Of a DNA stretch of 64,000 bases, positions 63,661 to 64,000 are shown in pieces (position 1 is the stretch's first letter; each line of letters opens with the position of its first letter). The stretch is taken from positions 186,001 to 250,000 of the forward strand of contig CAWALU010000003.1 of assembly GCA_963782985.1 (NCBI GenBank). The letters run 5' to 3'. A program made the translations under genes and the position numbers. The DNA is from CAVSWT01 sp963782985. Its GTDB lineage: Bacteria; Bacteroidota; Ignavibacteria; Ignavibacteriales; Ignavibacteriaceae. Below the pieces are notes generated by a model. The model worked only from the letters and a program-made list of their open reading frames with translations, ran no database searches and was not told the origin of the DNA.

Positions 63661-64000
63661 TTATAATTTCTTTACCTCTTTATACCAGTCGCTTGATTGT
63701 TCCATCATCTTATTCAATCTATTTACCAATTTATGCGGATCGTCAAGATTACCCTCTATTAATAAAGCTGATTCATAGAGCTGTTCAGTAACATTATTTA
63801 TGTAATCATCGTTTGAATCTGCTTTAAAGATCGCTAAAAGATTTCTTACCAAATGATGATTTTTATTTACTTCAAAAATTTTCTTTTGCTGCCCCATATC
63901 TTGATTTGCAAGCCGCATCATTTTTAACATTGAGGACGACATTGTGTTATCCGGATTAACCAAGCAGGAAGGGCTGTCAAATAATCTTTTGGATTCTTTT
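63661..64000 (-). CDS. htpG: Chaperone HtpG (Hsp90), C-terminal end
   Basis: This is the last 112 residues of bacterial Hsp90; the gene enters from the right edge. The end of the family signature is seen: LFDSPSCLVNPDNTMSSSML, then MMRLANQDM, and the dimerisation segment KIFEVNKNHHLVRNLLAIF. The remaining acidic helical part (QLYESALLIEGNLDDPHKLV) is typical. It is upstream of clpB with 42 bp between, so the two chaperones may be co-transcribed. Confidence 0.93.
   Translation of the reverse strand, partial: KESKRLFDSPSCLVNPDNTMSSSMLKMMRLANQDMGQQKKIFEVNKNHHLVRNLLAIFKADSNDDYINNVTEQLYESALLIEGNLDDPHKLVNRLNKMMEQSSDWYKEVKKL

Noticed and set aside
1..64000. CRISPR arrays, rRNA, tRNA or transposase genes
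   Set aside because: I looked through the gaps for regular spaced repeats, tRNA-like cloverleaves and transposase motifs and found none. Very short or divergent cases could be missed by eye.

Overview
The window is AT-rich DNA from a free-living bacterium, most probably of the Ignavibacteria/Chlorobi side of the FCB (Bacteroidota-like) group. That placement is an inference. It rests on the Bacteroidota-type YidC (624 aa with a long periplasmic domain), a DciA (DUF721) loader gene between recF and gyrB, heme synthesis through HemL, a patatin/Omp85 fusion, PorT-like barrels, and degenerate intergenic repeats of the kind common in these genomes. No rRNA, tRNA, CRISPR array or transposase was seen.

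Replication-origin region (about 3.0-24.4 kb). rpmH-rnpA-yidD-yidC and a patatin-type outer-membrane protein run leftward, and dnaA runs rightward. The 440 bp between rpmH and dnaA is the best oriC candidate, with a perfect DnaA box 7 bp before the dnaA start and three inverted repeats. dnaA is followed by the four-gene ligase-associated DNA damage response operon: MBL-fold exonuclease, ATP-dependent ligase, Lhr-like helicase and PdeM phosphoesterase. A dnaN-recF-dciA-gyrB-gyrA operon then runs the opposite way, toward dnaA. A minimal nucleotidyltransferase (MNT) and a HEPN gene sit between gyrB and gyrA, coupled to both by a 3 bp gap and short overlaps. The HEPN frame is broken by one base.

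Middle region (24.5-41.2 kb). Two small lipoproteins and an outer-membrane barrel form a surface cluster. They are followed by hemL, a signal peptidase I whose usual general-base lysine is an arginine, a MOSC protein, a membrane metallophosphoesterase, a secreted GH9 glycosidase fused to a polysaccharide-deacetylase-like domain, an aldo/keto reductase, a MmcQ/YjbR protein, an NAD-dependent epimerase-like protein, a single-chain type IIG restriction-modification enzyme, and hemB.

Right region (41.2-64 kb). This holds a hemG-type oxidase, an M14 peptidase, a Gfo/Idh/MocA oxidoreductase, a secreted TPR protein, a second aldo/keto reductase, the cysteine pair cysE-cysK, a flavin monooxygenase, a TPR-LuxR regulator, an alpha/beta hydrolase flanked by direct repeats, envelope and stress genes (Kbp-like BON-LysM, GlsB/YeaQ, YpfJ-like metallopeptidase, SCO1, YceI, Crp/Fnr regulator), clpB and the end of htpG.

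Seven genes between 35 and 56 kb are each interrupted by a single-base indel, after which the expected protein continues in another frame. The HEPN gene is an eighth case. This looks more like uncorrected assembly error than mass pseudogenization, but the sequence alone cannot decide. Degenerate repeat fragments occupy many gaps. One of them appears to supply the hemB ribosome-binding site and the last codons of the hemG-type gene.
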